This document shows positions 4,376 through 6,900 of a DNA stretch of 6,900 nucleotides, piece by piece (the stretch's first letter is position 1; each line of letters opens with the position of its first letter). This DNA comes from JARDZI01 sp041639705. Lineage in GTDB: Bacteria; Bacillota; Clostridia; Clostridiales; Caloramatoraceae. The translations under genes and the position numbers were made by a program. The stretch spans positions 1-6,900 of the forward strand of contig JBEQBT010000185.1 of NCBI GenBank assembly GCA_041639705.1. Reading direction: 5' to 3'. Under the pieces are notes generated by a model. That model ran no database searches and was not told the origin of the DNA. It saw only the letters and a program-made list of their open reading frames with translations.

Positions 4376-4402
4376 AAACCAGGTGTAATACCTGGTTTTT
4401 TA
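4376..4402 (+). terminator. Terminator of the sigma/anti-sigma operon
   Basis: AAACCAGG (4376-4383), loop TGTAATA, CCTGGTTT (4391-4398), with the T-run continuing to 4400. It starts 5 bases after the anti-sigma stop codon and separates this operon from polA. Confidence 0.88.
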
Positions 4403-4409
4403 ATATTCT

Positions 4410-4438
4410 TTTACACAAATGATAAAATTCTATATAAT
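4410..4438 (+). promoter_or_regulatory. SigA-type promoter of polA
   Basis: TTTACA (4410-4415), a 17-base spacer and a perfect TATAAT (4433-4438) form a near-consensus housekeeping promoter. Transcription would start near 4445, giving a leader of about 25 bases before the GTG at 4469. Confidence 0.8.
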
Positions 4439-4468
4439 AGAAATAGTACTAAATAAGGGGAGATTAAT

Positions 4469-6900
4469 GTGAACAAAAAAAAATTAGTAATTCTAGACGG
4501 AAATAGCCTTATTAATAGAGCTTTTTATGCATTGCCACCTATGATTACATCTGAAGGTCAACCTACAGGTGCAATATATGGTTTTACAACTATGCTATTT
4601 AAAATTTTTCAGGATATAGAACCTGATTATATTATTTCCACATTTGATAAAAAATCACCAACATTTAGACATATAGAATATAAGGAGTACAAAGCAGGTA
4701 GAAAAAAGATGCCTGAGGAACTTGCACAACAAATTGAACCGTTAAAAGAGCTTCTGTCTTCATTTAATATTGGAATACTTGAATTAGATGGTTATGAAGC
4801 TGATGACATTATTGGTACTATTTCTAAAAAATATGAAGCACCTGATTTAGAAGTTTTTATTTACACAGGAGACAAGGATTCTTTTCAATTAGTTTCTGAT
4901 TATACAAAAGTTATGTTCACTAGAAAAGGAATAACTGAAATAGATGTTTATGATAGGGCTGCAATTAAAGCAAAATATGGATTTTCGCCTGATGGAATCA
5001 TTGACTTAAAGGGGCTAATGGGTGATGCTTCAGATAATATTCCAGGAGTTGCAGGGGTGGGAGAGAAGACTGCATTAAAACTTCTTTCCGAGTATGGTCC
5101 CCTCGAAAAGGTATATGAGAATATTGACAAAATAACTGGAAAAAAACTTAAAGAAAACCTTGAATTGCATAAGGACGAAGCTTTTCTAAGTAAAAGACTA
5201 GCAACAATTGACAGAAATGTGCCAATTGATATTGATATAGAAAGTACTGAATTTGATCAATATGATCCTAAGTTAGTTAAAGAAGTGTTTAAAAGGTTTG
5301 AATTCAGAAGTCTTATGGATAAATTGAAAAATAGCAATGAGGAGACTTTGGTAGAAATACAATTACCAGATATAAAGCTATTTAATGAAGATAAAACAGT
5401 AATACAAGATATTATTAATAACAAAACATTCAATTTTATTATGGAGTTTAATGGGAAAGAGCTTGATAAATTTATAATTAATGAAAACTACTCAGTTTCT
5501 GAAGAGAGTATTATTGACTTTAAAAATGTTTTTGAGTCTGAGATCATATTAAAAAATACCATAGAAGCAAAGCAAGTTTATAACTACCTTAGAGGCAAGG
5601 GAATAGAGATGGAAGGACTGGATTTTGATTTTGAAATAGCTTCATATCTATTAAATCCATCTGAAAGTCACTATGATGTTAATAGTATTCTGCAAAAAAA
5701 TGAAGGCTTGATGTTTAATAGTAATAATCAAGATGAACACTATAAAGTTTTAGGGTTATTCGTTGGCAAAATGGAATCAATTAAATGCAAAATGTTAGAA
5801 GAGATTGATAGGTTTGGAATGAGAGATTTACTTTATAGAGTAGAAATGCCATTAGTAAAAGTTCTATCAGAAATGGAAACTCAAGGCTTTGCTGTTGATA
5901 AAGAGATTTTAAATCAGATAGGATTTGAATTAAGTGAAGAAATAGATCTTCTAACAGCTCAAATTCATGATCTTGCTGGAGAAGAATTTAATATTAACTC
6001 GCCAAAGCAGCTAGGTGTAATACTTTTTGAAAAATTGAATCTTCCTGCATTAAAAAAGACCAAAACGGGTTATTCAACAAATGCAGAGGTGTTAGATGAG
6101 CTCTCATCAAAACATGGAATAGTTGAGAAAATACTCAACTATAGACAGTTAGTAAAATTAAAATCTACATACATTGATGGTTTAATCGGAAGTATTAATG
6201 AGGATGGTAAAATTCATTCAAGCTTTAATCAAACTGTTACAACCACAGGCAGAATATCAAGTACAGAACCTAATCTTCAAAATATACCTATAAAGCTTGA
6301 ACAGGGAAGAAGAATAAGAAAAGCATTTATTCCCACAAAAGGTGATTATGTTATTTTATCTGCAGATTATTCTCAAATTGAGTTAAGGGTTTTAGCTCAT
6401 ATATCAAAGGATGAGAATCTAATTGATGCTTTTAGAAACAATCAGGATATACATAGAAGGACTGCATCTGAGATATTAAATATACCAATGGAACAGGTTA
6501 CTTCTATGGAAAGAAATAGAGCTAAAGCAATAAATTTTGGTATAGTTTATGGGCTAAGTGATTTTGGCCTTTCAAGAGATATTAAAATTCCCATTAAGGA
6601 TGCTAAAAAATATATAGATAACTATTTTGATAGGTATAAAGGTGTCAAAGAATATCTTGATTTAGCAATAGAAGAAGGAAGAACTAATGGGTATGTTAAA
6701 ACTCTTATGAATCGAATAAGATATATTCCAGAAATTAATACAAGTAATAGAAATATTAAAATGCTTGGAGAAAGATTAGCAATGAATACCCCAATTCAAG
6801 GAACAGCTGCAGATATTATTAAAATAGCAATGGTTAATGTGTCTAATAGAATTAAAAATGAAAAACTTAATTCTAGGTTAATACTTCAGGTTCATGATGA
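4469..6900 (+). CDS. polA: DNA polymerase I (3' end beyond window)
   Basis: This is DNA polymerase I, which fills gaps and removes RNA primers in lagging-strand maturation and excision repair. The start is GTG 4469 with AAGGGGAG (4455-4462) at 6 bases; the overlapping ATG at 4467 meets a stop at once. The 5' nuclease domain (1 to about 290) has D10 in LDGN, EADD (110-113), TGDKD (D135, D137) and GDASDN (D186, D189), followed by the helix-hairpin-helix GVAGVGEKT. The middle 3'-5' exonuclease-like domain has lost its catalytic residues: I324 in place of the first Asp, and Y425-KVLG with Gly429 in place of the YxxxD Asp. The polymerase domain has motif A DYSQIELR (Asp633), motif B with R682, K686, F690 and Y694, and motif C QVHD (His809, Asp810) at the window edge. 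About 45-50 residues are missing, judging from the distance to the C-terminus in other PolA proteins. It should make DNA without proofreading. Confidence 0.98.
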   Translation, partial: MNKKKLVILDGNSLINRAFYALPPMITSEGQPTGAIYGFTTMLFKIFQDIEPDYIISTFDKKSPTFRHIEYKEYKAGRKKMPEELAQQIEPLKELLSSFNIGILELDGYEADDIIGTISKKYEAPDLEVFIYTGDKDSFQLVSDYTKVMFTRKGITEIDVYDRAAIKAKYGFSPDGIIDLKGLMGDASDNIPGVAGVGEKTALKLLSEYGPLEKVYENIDKITGKKLKENLELHKDEAFLSKRLATIDRNVPIDIDIESTEFDQYDPKLVKEVFKRFEFRSLMDKLKNSNEETLVEIQLPDIKLFNEDKTVIQDIINNKTFNFIMEFNGKELDKFIINENYSVSEESIIDFKNVFESEIILKNTIEAKQVYNYLRGKGIEMEGLDFDFEIASYLLNPSESHYDVNSILQKNEGLMFNSNNQDEHYKVLGLFVGKMESIKCKMLEEIDRFGMRDLLYRVEMPLVKVLSEMETQGFAVDKEILNQIGFELSEEIDLLTAQIHDLAGEEFNINSPKQLGVILFEKLNLPALKKTKTGYSTNAEVLDELSSKHGIVEKILNYRQLVKLKSTYIDGLIGSINEDGKIHSSFNQTVTTTGRISSTEPNLQNIPIKLEQGRRIRKAFIPTKGDYVILSADYSQIELRVLAHISKDENLIDAFRNNQDIHRRTASEILNIPMEQVTSMERNRAKAINFGIVYGLSDFGLSRDIKIPIKDAKKYIDNYFDRYKGVKEYLDLAIEEGRTNGYVKTLMNRIRYIPEINTSNRNIKMLGERLAMNTPIQGTAADIIKIAMVNVSNRIKNEKLNSRLILQVHD

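Noticed and set aside
4948..5130. Minus-strand 60-codon frame inside polA
   Set aside because: It lies opposite the conserved 5' nuclease region of polA, which explains the sequence completely.

Overview
The window is AT-rich (roughly 30% G+C by eye), with AAA/AAT/ATA/TTA-dominated codon use, strong GGAGG-type ribosome binding sites, several GTG starts and a clostridial-looking PolA. It fits a low-GC Gram-positive bacterium, most likely a Clostridium or close relative. This placement is inferred from style and families, not from a database match.

Layout: (1) Positions 1-90 are about 49% G+C, hold the tail of an open frame and can form two competing hairpins. They may be the right-hand end of an IS200/IS605-type (tnpB) element. 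(2) Positions 209-1416 carry five very small plus-strand genes: a four-cysteine zinc-ribbon microprotein (terminated by a UUCG hairpin), three unrecognised small proteins, and a stand-alone WYL-like microprotein with its own promoter. (3) On the minus strand lie a tRNA-Leu(CAA), with CCA encoded, a promoter and a terminator, and a 109-residue membrane protein. (4) Positions 2083-2180 are a compact GC-rich block (48% G+C) of three strong hairpins, which looks like a mobile-element end or other structured repeat. It is followed by a doubtful small ORF. (5) Positions 2522-4370 are a two-gene ECF sigma factor/membrane anti-sigma module, ended by a good intrinsic terminator. (6) From 4469 to the window edge is polA, with its own near-consensus promoter, lacking only about the last 45-50 residues.

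How the genes work together: the sigma factor and the membrane protein form a tight operon (4 bases between stop and start) and should be a signal-transduction pair. The anti-sigma holds the sigma at the membrane, and its outer part would sense the signal. That outer part consists of a Ser/Thr/Asn-rich linker and three tandem copies of a roughly 70-residue module that I do not recognise. This is the most interesting feature of the window. polA is separated from the module by a terminator and a promoter and is housekeeping. Apart from the zinc ribbon and the WYL-like protein, the small genes cannot be assigned a function from sequence alone.
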